A stretch of 14,847 nt of DNA, from assembly GCA_003555285.1 (NCBI GenBank), contig PWGH01000153.1, positions 1 through 14,847 of the forward strand. The letters are read 5' to 3'. The notes under the pieces are model-generated. The model was not told where the DNA came from, did no database searches, and saw nothing but the letters and a program-made list of their open reading frames with translations. The position numbers were made by a program, and so were the translations under genes. Origin of the DNA: Thioalkalivibrio sp. Lineage in GTDB: Bacteria > Pseudomonadota > Gammaproteobacteria > Ectothiorhodospirales > Ectothiorhodospiraceae. Positions 1 through 6,140 of the stretch are shown piece after piece; positions within the stretch are counted from its first letter, which is position 1; each line of letters starts with the position of its first letter.

Positions 1-5
1 AGGGA

Positions 6-329
6 TCAGGCGCGCTTGGCGTGCGCGCCTTCGACGGCCTTCTTCAGCTCGCCGTTTTCGAACATCTCCAGCGTGATATCGCAACCGCCGATCAGTTCGC
101 CGTCGATGTAGACCTGGGGAAAGGTAGGCCAATCCGCATAGCGGGGCAGGTTCTGGAAGATCTCGGGGTCCGCCAGAATGTTGACGAAGGCGAACTCCTG
201 CTCGCAGCGCTTCAACGCCTCGGCGGCCCGACTGGAAAAGCCGCACATCGGAAATTGTGGCGTGCCCTTCATGAAGATCACTACCGGGTTTTCTTCCACT
301 TGCTGACGAATACGATCCATGACATCCAT
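6..329 (-). CDS. grxD: Monothiol glutaredoxin, Grx4/GrxD family
   Basis: This 107-residue protein is a CGFS-type monothiol glutaredoxin. The family binds a bridging [2Fe-2S] cluster with glutathione in the cytosol and acts in iron-sulfur cluster delivery, often with BolA proteins, rather than as a general disulfide reductase. The active-site CGFS is at residues 29-32, inside a segment reading FMKGTPQFPMCGFS. The thioredoxin-fold cis-proline segment WPTFPQVYIDGELIGGCDI follows in the second half and supplies the glutathione-binding residues. Length is normal for the single-domain bacterial form. I chose the ATG at 329 because AGGAGG lies 5 nt upstream. The open frame continues further upstream, but that extension has no glutaredoxin character. 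ychF lies upstream on the same strand after a 175-bp gap that holds a plausible promoter, so grxD is probably its own unit. Confidence 0.97.
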   Translation of the reverse strand: MDVMDRIRQQVEENPVVIFMKGTPQFPMCGFSSRAAEALKRCEQEFAFVNILADPEIFQNLPRYADWPTFPQVYIDGELIGGCDITLEMFENGELKKAVEGAHAKRA

Positions 330-348
330 GGCAACCTCCTGATGATTC

Positions 349-377
349 AATATGGGCACACGGCGGCGCGATCGCAA
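349..377 (-). promoter_or_regulatory. Candidate sigma70 promoter for grxD
   Basis: On the minus strand, TTGCGA (377-372) is followed after exactly 17 nt by CATATT (354-349). Each hexamer matches the consensus at 4 of 6 positions. The predicted start would fall about 13 nt upstream of the grxD ATG, leaving just room for its AGGAGG. This is pattern matching only, with no experimental support. Confidence 0.4.
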
Positions 378-504
378 TCGCATCGCCGCACGGATTCCGA
401 CTGACCCAGGACGCGGTGGGTGGCGGCAGACCGGGATCCACGAGGGACCGGGGGCTGCGAGCGACGAACCCGCGACCGGCAGGCCACCGGTTCGCAGCGA
501 AGGA

Positions 505-1596
505 TCAGACGTTGAAGCGAAAATGTACAACGTCCCCTTCGTTCATGACGTATTCCTTCCCCTCCAATCGCCACTTTCCGGCATCCTTTGCACCCTGCTC
601 ACCGCCATGGGCGACGAAATCGTCATAGCCGATCACCTCGGCGCGAATGAAACCCTTCTCGAAGTCCGTGTGGATCACGCCCGCGGCCTGTGGCGCGGTG
701 GACCCCGTGCGCACGGTCCAGGCCCGGACCTCCTTCGGCCCGGCCGTAAAGAAGGTCTGCAACTTCAACAGCCGATAAGTGGCACGCACCACCCGGTCCA
801 GACCCGGTTCAGAGACGCCGAGTTCGGCCAGAAACTCGACACGTTCCTCGGCCTCGAGCTGGGCGATCTCCGCCTCCATCGCCGCGCAGACGGCGACCAC
901 CTGCGCCCCCTCCATACTGGCGTGAGCCTGCACCTGGTCCAGGAAAGGGTTGTCGACAAAACCGCCCTCGGCCACGTTGGCGATATACATCAAGGGCTTC
1001 GCGGTCAGCAGATGCAGGTCCTGCAACAGCGCCAGGGCCTCGTCAGACAGGGCCTGGGCCCGCACCGGAACCCCGTTGTCCAGACCCGCCGCGACCCGCT
1101 CCGCGATCTCCAGGCGCAGGATGGCCTCCTTGTCCTGCGACTTCGCGGCCCGGGTCAGGCGGGTGATGGCCCGGCTGACGGTATCGAGATCGGCCAGCGC
1201 CAGTTCGACGCTGATGGTTTCGACATCCGACAGCGGATCGACCCGGCCGGCCACGTGCACGACATCGTCGTCCTCGAAGCAGCGCACCACCTGGGCGATG
1301 GCATCCGTCTCGCGTATATGGGCCAGGAACTTATTACCCAGCCCCTCACCCTGTGCGGCCCCGGCGACCAGACCGGCAATGTCGACGAACTCCACCGTCG
1401 TCGGCAGCACCCGCTGCGGCCGCACGATTCCCGCCAGCACCCCGAGGCGGGGATCCGGAACCTCGACCACGCCCACGTTGGGATCGATGGTGCAGAAGGG
1501 GTAATTCTCCGCGGCAATCTCGGCGCGGGTCAGGGCATTGAACAAGGTGGACTTGCCCACGTTGGGTAGACCGACGATCCCGCATTTCAAGCTCAT
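505..1596 (-). CDS. ychF: Redox-regulated ATPase YchF (OLA1 family)
   Basis: The 363-residue product is a full-length Obg-superfamily P-loop protein of the YchF/OLA1 family, which binds ribosomes and prefers ATP to GTP. The P-loop GLPNVGKST is at residues 9-17. Switch regions include [10 protein letters not shown] (31-40) and [17 protein letters not shown]. The G4 position reads NVAE instead of NKxD, the hallmark of the adenine-nucleotide specificity of the family. Cys35 lies where the redox-sensitive cysteine of the E. coli protein lies. A central coiled-coil insertion is followed by a TGS domain that ends at the C-terminus in [10 protein letters not shown]. The ATG overlaps the pth stop by 4 nt (ATGA), and AGAAGG lies just upstream inside pth, so the two are translationally coupled. 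The pth-ychF pair is widely conserved in proteobacteria. Confidence 0.98.
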   Translation of the reverse strand: MSLKCGIVGLPNVGKSTLFNALTRAEIAAENYPFCTIDPNVGVVEVPDPRLGVLAGIVRPQRVLPTTVEFVDIAGLVAGAAQGEGLGNKFLAHIRETDAIAQVVRCFEDDDVVHVAGRVDPLSDVETISVELALADLDTVSRAITRLTRAAKSQDKEAILRLEIAERVAAGLDNGVPVRAQALSDEALALLQDLHLLTAKPLMYIANVAEGGFVDNPFLDQVQAHASMEGAQVVAVCAAMEAEIAQLEAEERVEFLAELGVSEPGLDRVVRATYRLLKLQTFFTAGPKEVRAWTVRTGSTAPQAAGVIHTDFEKGFIRAEVIGYDDFVAHGGEQGAKDAGKWRLEGKEYVMNEGDVVHFRFNV

Positions 1597-2189
1597 GGTG
1601 CCTTCTCTTTGTCAGGGGCCGGCCGCCCATGCAGGCAGCGTACGGCCTTGTCCCAGTCGCCCGTGACGAGATCGTCGACGGTATCCAGCGCCGCCGCGAT
1701 GGCCTCGCGCATCCCGGCCTCCTCCTCGCGGGAGGGCCTTTCCAGCACGTAGCCGATCACTGCGTCGCGGACCCCCGGGTGGCCAATGCCGATCCGCAAG
1801 CGGGCAAAATCCGGCCCGAGATGCTGCTGGATATCGCGCAGGCCGTTGTGACCGCCATGGCCCCCGCCCCGTTTCAGACGCACGGTGCCCACCGGCAGGT
1901 CGAGTTCGTCGTGGACGACGAGGATCTCTTCGGGGGGAATCCGGTAGAAGGCCGCCAGTTTCTGCACGGCACCGCCACTGCGGTTCATGAAGGCCAGTGG
2001 CTTCAGCAGCAGACAGGTCGCCCCCTGCACGCTGATCCGTGCGACCTCGCCCTCATAACGCGATTCGGCCCGAAGCGCACCGCCCCGGTCGCTCGCGAGG
2101 CGGTCGACAAACCAGAAGCCCGCGTTGTGCCGAGTATCGGCATACCGCGGGCCCGGATTGCCGAGTCCGACGATCAGCCGCAACGCCAT
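1593..2189 (-). CDS. pth: Peptidyl-tRNA hydrolase
   Basis: This 198-residue enzyme cleaves the ester bond between peptide and tRNA in peptidyl-tRNAs that drop off the ribosome, recycling tRNA in the cytosol. The N-terminus contains the family signature [19 protein letters not shown]. Residues equivalent to the E. coli catalytic set are visible: Asn11, His21 (catalytic base), Asn69 in FMNRSGG, Asp94 in VVHDELDLP, and Asn115 in [13 protein letters not shown]. Length is typical. The ATG at 2189 starts directly with the conserved [10 protein letters not shown], 24 nt after the rplY stop. The Shine-Dalgarno is only a weak G-rich run, so it probably depends on read-through from rplY. It is coupled to ychF by an ATGA overlap. 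Nothing is unusual. Confidence 0.98.
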   Translation of the reverse strand: MALRLIVGLGNPGPRYADTRHNAGFWFVDRLASDRGGALRAESRYEGEVARISVQGATCLLLKPLAFMNRSGGAVQKLAAFYRIPPEEILVVHDELDLPVGTVRLKRGGGHGGHNGLRDIQQHLGPDFARLRIGIGHPGVRDAVIGYVLERPSREEEAGMREAIAAALDTVDDLVTGDWDKAVRCLHGRPAPDKEKAP

Positions 2190-2213
2190 GCTCGGGACCC
2201 GTCCCGATTGAAC

Positions 2214-2852
2214 CTAGGCCGTGTCGCCACCAAGGCCCTCATCTTCCTCTTCCGCAGCCGCAGACTTCTCGCCACGCGGCAAGGTGATGCTGACCACCGT
2301 CGCATCATGATCTTCGCCGTGGCTCAGGGCCACCGACGTCACCCCGGCCGGCAGCACCAGATCGGACAGGTGCAGGGAATCGCCGACCTCGAGATTGGCG
2401 ACGTCCACATCGATCCCCTCGGGCAGGTTCTCCGGGAGGCACTCGACTTCGATATCATTCAACTGCCGGTTGATCATGCCGCCGCCGGTCTTCACGCCCT
2501 TGCAGGTGTCCTCGTTGAGGAAATGCACGGGCACATGGACGCGAATCGGCTCGTCGGCACTGACCCGCAACAGGTCCACGTGCAGCAGTGTCGGCTTGAA
2601 CGGATGGCGCTGCACATCGCGCAGCACGGCCCGCTCCGACTTGCCGTTCAGGTTGACGGTGAGGATGTGGGAATAGAAGGCGTCGTGCTTCAGATTCAGC
2701 CAGATCGCATTGTGTTCCATGGTGATGGCAACCGGCTCCTGGGGGCCCCCGTAGAGGATCCCGGGCAGTTTTCCGGTGCGACGCAGGCGGCGGCTCGCAC
2801 TCGATCCCTGCTCCACACGTGCTTCGGCTTCGATGACAAAATCCAGACTCAT
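2214..2852 (-). CDS. rplY: 50S ribosomal protein L25, long form with CTC domain
   Basis: The 212-residue product is the long, two-domain form of L25 (TL5/Ctc type). Residues of about 1-95 form the 5S-rRNA-binding domain, including [13 protein letters not shown] near residue 30 and the LLHVDLLRV segment near 90. The rest is the beta-rich CTC domain ([28 protein letters not shown]), ending in an acidic tail rich in Glu and Asp. E. coli has only the first domain (94 residues); the long form is usual in pseudomonads and many other bacteria. I chose the internal ATG at 2852 because it starts the canonical N-terminus and has GGAG about 10 nt upstream. The leader contains a small hairpin at 2875-2900. 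It lies between prs and pth on the same strand, the order conserved in many gammaproteobacteria. Confidence 0.96.
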   Translation of the reverse strand: MSLDFVIEAEARVEQGSSASRRLRRTGKLPGILYGGPQEPVAITMEHNAIWLNLKHDAFYSHILTVNLNGKSERAVLRDVQRHPFKPTLLHVDLLRVSADEPIRVHVPVHFLNEDTCKGVKTGGGMINRQLNDIEVECLPENLPEGIDVDVANLEVGDSLHLSDLVLPAGVTSVALSHGEDHDATVVSITLPRGEKSAAAEEEDEGLGGDTA

Positions 2853-2874
2853 GGTGACGTTCTCCAAATAAATA

Positions 2875-2900
2875 CGCCTCACCCGCGACCAGATGAGGCG
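2875..2900 (-). terminator. Leader hairpin followed by a T-rich stretch upstream of rplY
   Basis: CGCCTCA and TGAGGCG form a 7-bp perfect stem around a 12-nt loop. On the minus strand the stem is followed at once by TATTTATTT and then the rplY ribosome-binding site. This could be a weak intrinsic terminator for prs transcripts, an attenuator, or simply a leader structure. The T tract is interrupted, so efficient termination is doubtful. Confidence 0.35.
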
Positions 2901-2924
2901 ACAAAGGGGGCCGAGGGCCCAAGA

Positions 2925-2947
2925 CGGGGCCGCACGATGCGGCCCCG
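2925..2947 (-). terminator. GC-rich hairpin behind prs
   Basis: A 10-bp perfect inverted repeat (CGGGGCCGCA / TGCGGCCCCG) closes a 3-nt loop in the prs-rplY gap. It is very stable on paper but is not followed by a T run on the minus strand, so it may be a transcript-stabilising 3' end or a Rho-linked structure rather than an intrinsic terminator. Confidence 0.4.
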
Positions 2948-2954
2948 GACAACA

Positions 2955-2997
2955 GGGTCAATTAAAACCAGGGTCAACCAAAAAAAACGGGGGTCAA
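2955..2997 (-). repeat. Three spaced TTGACCC copies around the prs stop codon
   Basis: On the minus strand TTGACCC occurs three times, at 2997-2991, 2977-2971 and 2961-2955, with 20- and 16-nt spacing. The first two copies are each followed by a T-rich run (eight and four T). The first copy contains the prs TGA stop. It looks like a degenerate short tandem repeat of about 16-20 bp. TTGACC also resembles a sigma70 -35 box, but I see no good -10 partner. Confidence 0.5.
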
Positions 2998-3950
2998 TCC
3001 ACGAAGAGCGAACTCACGGATTCCTCTTCGCTGATACGGCGAATGGTCTCCGCCAGCATCTCGGCCACCGACAGCACACGAATTCGGCCGCAGGCCTGCG
3101 CGTTGGGCTGTAGCGGCAGGGTGTCGGTCACCACCAGCTCATTCAGCTCCGAACCTTCAATATTAGCAACTGCTGGACCAGAAAGCACGGCATGCGTGGC
3201 ATAAGCGTAGACCTTGGCCGCACCGTGCTGTTTCAACGCCAGGGCGGCCTGACACAAGGTCCCGGCGGTATCGACCATATCGTCGATGATCACACAACAA
3301 CGATCGCGGACATCGCCAATGATATGCATCACCTGGGCCTCGTTGGGACGCGGGCGGCGCTTGTCGATAATGGCCAGGTCGGCATCGTCGAAGCGCTTGG
3401 CGATCGCGCGCGCCCGCACCACCCCGCCGACGTCCGGCGACACGACGGTCACTGCACCCGCCTCGCGGCGCCAGATGTCCCCGAGCAGGATCGGCGAGGC
3501 GTAGATGTTGTCCACCGGCACGTTGAAGAAGCCCTGCACCTGGTCAGCGTGCACATCGATGGTCAGCACCCGGTCGGCGCCGACGGCCTCGATCATGTTG
3601 GCCACCACCTTCGCCGAGATCGGCACTCGCGCCGAACGCACCCGGCGGTCTTGGCGGGCGTAGCCGAAATAGGGAATCACGGCCGTGATGCGTCCGGCGG
3701 AGGCCCGGCGCAGGGCATCCACCATGATCAGCAATTCCATGATGTTGTCGTTGGTCGGCCGCCCGGTGGGCTGAATGATGAAGACATCACGCCCGCGCAC
3801 GTTCTCGAGGATCTCGACCTGCACTTCGCCATCGCTGAAGCAGCCGACGGTGGCCTTGCCCAGGCGCAGATCCAGGTAATCGGCCACCTTGTGGGCGAGT
3901 TGCGGGTTGGCGTTCCCCGCGAAGATCATCATTCGACTCTTGTCGACCAC
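2994..3950 (-). CDS. prs: Ribose-phosphate pyrophosphokinase (PRPP synthetase)
   Basis: The enzyme makes 5-phosphoribosyl-1-pyrophosphate from ribose 5-phosphate and ATP for nucleotide, histidine, tryptophan and NAD synthesis. Class I features are clear: [20 protein letters not shown] near the N-terminus, the ATP-binding run [20 protein letters not shown], the flexible-loop [27 protein letters not shown], and the PRPP loop [14 protein letters not shown]. The start is uncertain. I favour GTG at 3950, giving 318 residues beginning [15 protein letters not shown], with GGGA upstream at suitable spacing. GTG at 3980 (328 residues) and ATG at 3932 or 3929 are possible. The 3980 start would add residues with no counterpart in E. 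coli Prs. It lies between tRNA-Gln and rplY, the conserved gammaproteobacterial order. Confidence 0.97.
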   Translation of the reverse strand: MVDKSRMMIFAGNANPQLAHKVADYLDLRLGKATVGCFSDGEVQVEILENVRGRDVFIIQPTGRPTNDNIMELLIMVDALRRASAGRITAVIPYFGYARQDRRVRSARVPISAKVVANMIEAVGADRVLTIDVHADQVQGFFNVPVDNIYASPILLGDIWRREAGAVTVVSPDVGGVVRARAIAKRFDDADLAIIDKRRPRPNEAQVMHIIGDVRDRCCVIIDDMVDTAGTLCQAALALKQHGAAKVYAYATHAVLSGPAVANIEGSELNELVVTDTLPLQPNAQACGRIRVLSVAEMLAETIRRISEEESVSSLFVD

Positions 3951-3983
3951 GGCTATTTCCCGGTCTGAGGCATGGAACACGAA

Positions 3984-4009
3984 CGGCCCGCTCGGAACGG
4001 GGCGGGCCG
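3984..4009 (-). terminator. Hairpin between tRNA-Gln repeats and prs
   Basis: CGGCCCGC and GCGGGCCG form an 8-bp perfect stem with a 10-nt loop. On the minus strand it ends a few bases before the rejected upstream prs GTG at 3980 and is followed by a weakly T-rich stretch. It might end tRNA transcripts or sit in the prs leader. A second, imperfect hairpin (4062-4084, CCGGGATG against CATCCGG) lies just upstream. Both assignments are guesses from symmetry. Confidence 0.3.
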
Positions 4010-4080
4010 GCCCGCTAGTGTAGCGCGGGATTGGCGCGGAACCCTACACCCGCACCCGCGGCCGGGATGTGACGCCGCAT

Positions 4081-4308
4081 CCGGCCCTTTCTTCATGACG
4101 CCCGGGCATACCCCTGGCCTCACGACTTCGCTTGGCTGGGCCGGCAGGATTACGGCGCTGCCGCGCCGCCTTCGGGCCGCCACCTGCGGTGGCGTTCCGC
4201 CCCGCTGGCGGGGCGGTCGAACCCGGTTCTCTCCTGCCGGCCCTTCCTTCGTGACGCCCTAAACATACCCCTGGCCTCACGACTTCGTTTGGCTGGGCCG
4301 GCAGGATT
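4081..4308 (-). repeat. tRNA-derived 157-bp-period repeat (rtT-like)
   Basis: Two copies of a segment of about 71 bp lie at 4081-4151 and 4237-4308, differing by a few substitutions and one indel. In the tRNA sense, each begins with the last 19 nt of tRNA-Gln, from the T-loop through the encoded CCA. It then runs through about 52 nt of shared downstream sequence ending in GGGCCGG. In the first copy (4237-4308) the 19 nt are part of the real tRNA. In the second (19 nt at 4133-4151) they are an orphan fragment. The period is 157 bp, with an 85-bp palindrome-rich spacer at 4152-4236. The E. coli tyrT locus is known to carry 178-bp repeats that each include 19 bp of the tRNA-Tyr 3' end. This architecture is the same, though the sequence need not be related. 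Confidence 0.85.
4153..4216. repeat. Cluster of three adjacent palindromes between the tRNA-tail copies
   Basis: Three perfect inverted repeats follow each other. They are 4153-4168 (CGGCGC, 4-nt loop, GCGCCG), 4178-4194 (CGCCACC, loop TGC, GGTGGCG) and 4197-4216 (CCGCCCCGC, loop TG, GCGGGGCGG). Between the first and second, GCC-TTCG-GGC offers a small UUCG-loop hairpin. Such tight clustering in a non-coding spacer suggests a structured RNA or a palindromic repeat (REP/BIME-like) unit rather than chance, even at high G+C. Confidence 0.75.
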
Positions 4309-4364
4309 CGAACCTGCGAATGCCGGGATCAAAACCCGGTGCCTTACCACTTGGCGACGGCCCA
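4290..4364 (-). tRNA. tRNA-Gln (anticodon UUG)
   Basis: The minus strand folds into a complete 75-nt cloverleaf with encoded CCA. The acceptor stem TGGGCCG pairs with CGGCCCA and the discriminator base is G. The anticodon stem CCGGG/CCCGG encloses loop TTTTGAT with anticodon TTG, reading CAA (and CAG by wobble). The T arm is GCAGG-TTCGAAT-CCTGC. A tRNA-Gln between ispE and prs is a conserved gammaproteobacterial arrangement. It lies 59 nt after the ispE stop with no clear terminator between, so it may be excised from an ispE-prs transcript. Its 3' tail is duplicated 157 bp downstream. Confidence 0.97.
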
Positions 4365-4384
4365 ATTGAAACTACAATCACGTG

Positions 4385-4436
4385 CTGCACTTCGATCCTG
4401 CACTTCGGTCCTGCACTTCGATTCTACGCTTCGGCC
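4385..4436 (-). repeat. 13-bp tandem repeat, four units, running into the ispE stop codon
   Basis: Four consecutive 13-bp units occupy 4385-4397, 4398-4410, 4411-4423 and 4424-4436. On the minus strand the consensus is GAYCGAAGTGCAG. The unit at 4424-4436 is diverged (ending GCGTAG) and contributes the last ispE residues and its TAG stop. The other three fill most of the gap between ispE and the tRNA. The period is exact and the first three units differ at only two positions. Confidence 0.9.
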
Positions 4437-5317
4437 TCGCATCGTCCGACTGCCGCGCACAGCGGCGAACGATTCTGCAACCGCACCACCCAGCTGCGCC
4501 AGGGGACGGGCTGTCGCGCTTGCACCGCATGCGCCGCGGCCGAGTCCGGAAACACGCCGAACACGCAGCCTCCGGTTCCGCTGAGCCGCGCCGAAACCCC
4601 TGCGCCTTCCAGCCAGCTCAACGCGGCATCCACGGGCGGCGCATGCCTGCGCACCACCGGCTCGAACACATTGCCCAACGCTGAATAATCCAGGGAGGCA
4701 GGATCCGAGGGCGCGATTCTCTCGGCGGGACAGTCTCTTGTCAACTCATCCGCCGCAAACATGCGGGCGGTGGAGATCGCGACACCGGTGTCGATCAACA
4801 GGATCCAGGGGGTATCCGGCGTCACCGGGACCAGCCGATCGCCCACCCCTTCGGCCCAGGCGGCCTGCCCATGCACGAAGACCGGTACATCGGCACCCAG
4901 ACGCAAACCGAGCTGCGCCAGGGTCGCGACATCCAGCCCCAGGTCGTATAACGCATTCAGGGCGACCAGCGTGGTGGCCGCATCGGAGCTGCCGCCACCC
5001 AGACCGCCGCCGACCGGGATCCGCTTGTTCAATTCGATTCGCACACCGAAATCGGCAGCACAATGATCGGCGAGCAGACGCGCCGCCTGCAGGCACAGAT
5101 TATCCGCCCCCGTGAGCGCTTCCGGCGCCTGGATCTCGAAATGGCCCGCCGGCCGCACCGCGAAGCGCAAGGTGTCACACAGGTCCACGAACTGAAAGAC
5201 CGTCTGCAATTCATGATAGCCGTCCGAACGGCGACCGGTGATGTGCAAGAAACGGTTGATCTTCGCCGGCGCCGGGAACCATGCCTGGAACCGCGCCGCC
5301 CCGATCGGCGCCTTCAC
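4424..5317 (-). CDS. ispE: 4-diphosphocytidyl-2-C-methyl-D-erythritol kinase
   Basis: IspE is the GHMP-family kinase that phosphorylates CDP-methylerythritol with ATP in the MEP route to isoprenoids. From the GTG at 5317 it has 297 residues. Visible features are PAPAKINRFLHITGRR with the substrate-binding Lys19, DGYHELQTVFQFVD, the glycine-rich ATP loop GGGLGGGSSDA (103-113), GADVPVFVHG with catalytic Asp143, and the C-terminal GHMP motif LSGTGGCVFGVF. The chosen GTG has GAGG 9 nt upstream. A second GTG at 5332 overlaps the lolB stop as GTGA and would give 302 residues; the conserved core does not start until residue 15, so either is possible. The order lolB-ispE-tRNA(Gln)-prs is conserved. 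The last codons and stop lie in a 13-bp tandem repeat, so the C-terminus is probably variable among relatives. Confidence 0.96.
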   Translation of the reverse strand: MKAPIGAARFQAWFPAPAKINRFLHITGRRSDGYHELQTVFQFVDLCDTLRFAVRPAGHFEIQAPEALTGADNLCLQAARLLADHCAADFGVRIELNKRIPVGGGLGGGSSDAATTLVALNALYDLGLDVATLAQLGLRLGADVPVFVHGQAAWAEGVGDRLVPVTPDTPWILLIDTGVAISTARMFAADELTRDCPAERIAPSDPASLDYSALGNVFEPVVRRHAPPVDAALSWLEGAGVSARLSGTGGCVFGVFPDSAAAHAVQARQPVPWRSWVVRLQNRSPLCAAVGRCEAEA

Positions 5318-5328
5318 CTGCCGGGCCC

Positions 5329-6051
5329 TCACACCCCCGAGCCGGTCGGGTTCAAGCCGGCTGGCCCGGAGACTGCTGGCTCGGGCGCCTGGGGGCGCAA
5401 CTGCCAACGGTCCACCGACACGCGCAGGCGCATGTCGGCCCGGTGCAGATGCAGGGATTTCGGCATCGAGAACGTTTCGGCGGTCTCCCCGACCGTTTCA
5501 AAGGCCCCGTAGCTGATCTCCCATCCATCCTGAATCAGGCGTCGGGGTCGCCCCTCCCGGTCCGCACGCAGATCGAAACCGACGTCCGGCCGTGCCAGGC
5601 CCCGCACCCAGTAGACCAGGCCGCTCACGGGAATCTCACGGCCGGTCAGCTGGGCGATCAGGGTATCGGGATCAGCGGCCTCGAAGTGTTCCCCATCGCG
5701 GGTGATCAAGAGCGCCCGATCCCCGCCCAGCAGCAATCGGCCGCCGCCCCGCCCCATCGGCCCCGAAAGGTCGATCACCTGCTCGGCTCCTTCGGCACGC
5801 CAGCTCAGCTGACCGGACCAGGTTTCGCTCGGCAGTTCCAGCGTCATCCGACCGGCCAGACGCCAATGGCTGATCGGCGCGAAGCTCAACGATCGCTCCG
5901 CAAAGGCCACCTCGGCCTGCGCACGATCGGGAGCCGTTTGCGGCACCGCGGCACACCCAGCGAGCGCGAGCAGCAACGACAGCCCGGACAGCATCGCCGC
6001 GACCGACGCAAGCGGCCGACGCGTGCCGGCACACGTTCCGCGACAGACCAC
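5329..6051 (-). CDS. lolB: Outer-membrane lipoprotein receptor LolB
   Basis: LolB receives lipoproteins from periplasmic LolA and inserts them into the inner leaflet of the outer membrane. It is itself a lipoprotein. The lipobox LALAGC puts the lipidated Cys at residue 33 of the form starting at GTG 6051, after the hydrophobic run MLSGLSLLLALAG and a basic TRR. The mature part (208 residues) has the LolA/LolB pattern: HWRLAGRM, WSGQLSWRAEG, DLSGPMGRGGGRLLLGGD, PVSGLVYWVRGL and a C-terminal RLRVSVDRWQL. The start is ambiguous. GAGGT lies 5 nt before GTG 6051, but a stronger GAGGAG lies 7 nt before GTG 6108, which would make an unusually long 51-residue signal region. The TPR lipoprotein gene is upstream and ispE begins at or just after the stop, consistent with an operon. 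Family assignment also rests on this conserved context. Confidence 0.93.
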   Translation of the reverse strand: MVCRGTCAGTRRPLASVAAMLSGLSLLLALAGCAAVPQTAPDRAQAEVAFAERSLSFAPISHWRLAGRMTLELPSETWSGQLSWRAEGAEQVIDLSGPMGRGGGRLLLGGDRALLITRDGEHFEAADPDTLIAQLTGREIPVSGLVYWVRGLARPDVGFDLRADREGRPRRLIQDGWEISYGAFETVGETAETFSMPKSLHLHRADMRLRVSVDRWQLRPQAPEPAVSGPAGLNPTGSGV

Positions 6052-6140
6052 ATCACACCTCACGAGGTGTCTCCAGCGCCCCGACGACGCTACAACCATC
6101 GCTCGCACGAACCCACTCCTCGGCTGATCCCACGCGCTGA

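Noticed and set aside
368..375. GCGATCGC octamer (HIP1-like palindrome) upstream of grxD
   Set aside because: I saw only this one copy; a single GC-rich 8-mer in a G+C-rich genome has no meaning by itself.
2994..3026. Inverted repeat CGAAGAG/CTCTTCG at the 3' end of prs ahead of the T8 run
   Set aside because: The stem is inside the coding region, has a 16-nt loop and is separated from the T run by G/C-rich bases, so it does not make a credible intrinsic terminator.
1629..3113. A 494-codon open frame on the plus strand antisense to pth and rplY, and similar long antisense frames over ychF, prs, lbcA and hemA
   Set aside because: High G+C leaves antisense frames open by chance; the minus- or plus-strand partners are clear conserved proteins and the antisense products show no family features.
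4081..4308. attL/attR pair of an integrated element at tRNA-Gln
   Set aside because: The duplicated tRNA 3' end resembles att sites, but only an 85-bp spacer lies between the copies, with no integrase, and the repeat extends 52 bp beyond the tRNA. An excision scar is possible; an rtT-like repeat fits better.
3953..4365. Arginine-rich short open frames on the minus strand through the tRNA-tail repeat (for example 4044-4280 and 4150-4365)
   Set aside because: They run through the tRNA and the palindromic spacer, have no ribosome-binding site and simply translate the repeat. The E. coli tyrT locus has a comparable basic frame (tpr), so the parallel is noted, but there is no coding evidence here.
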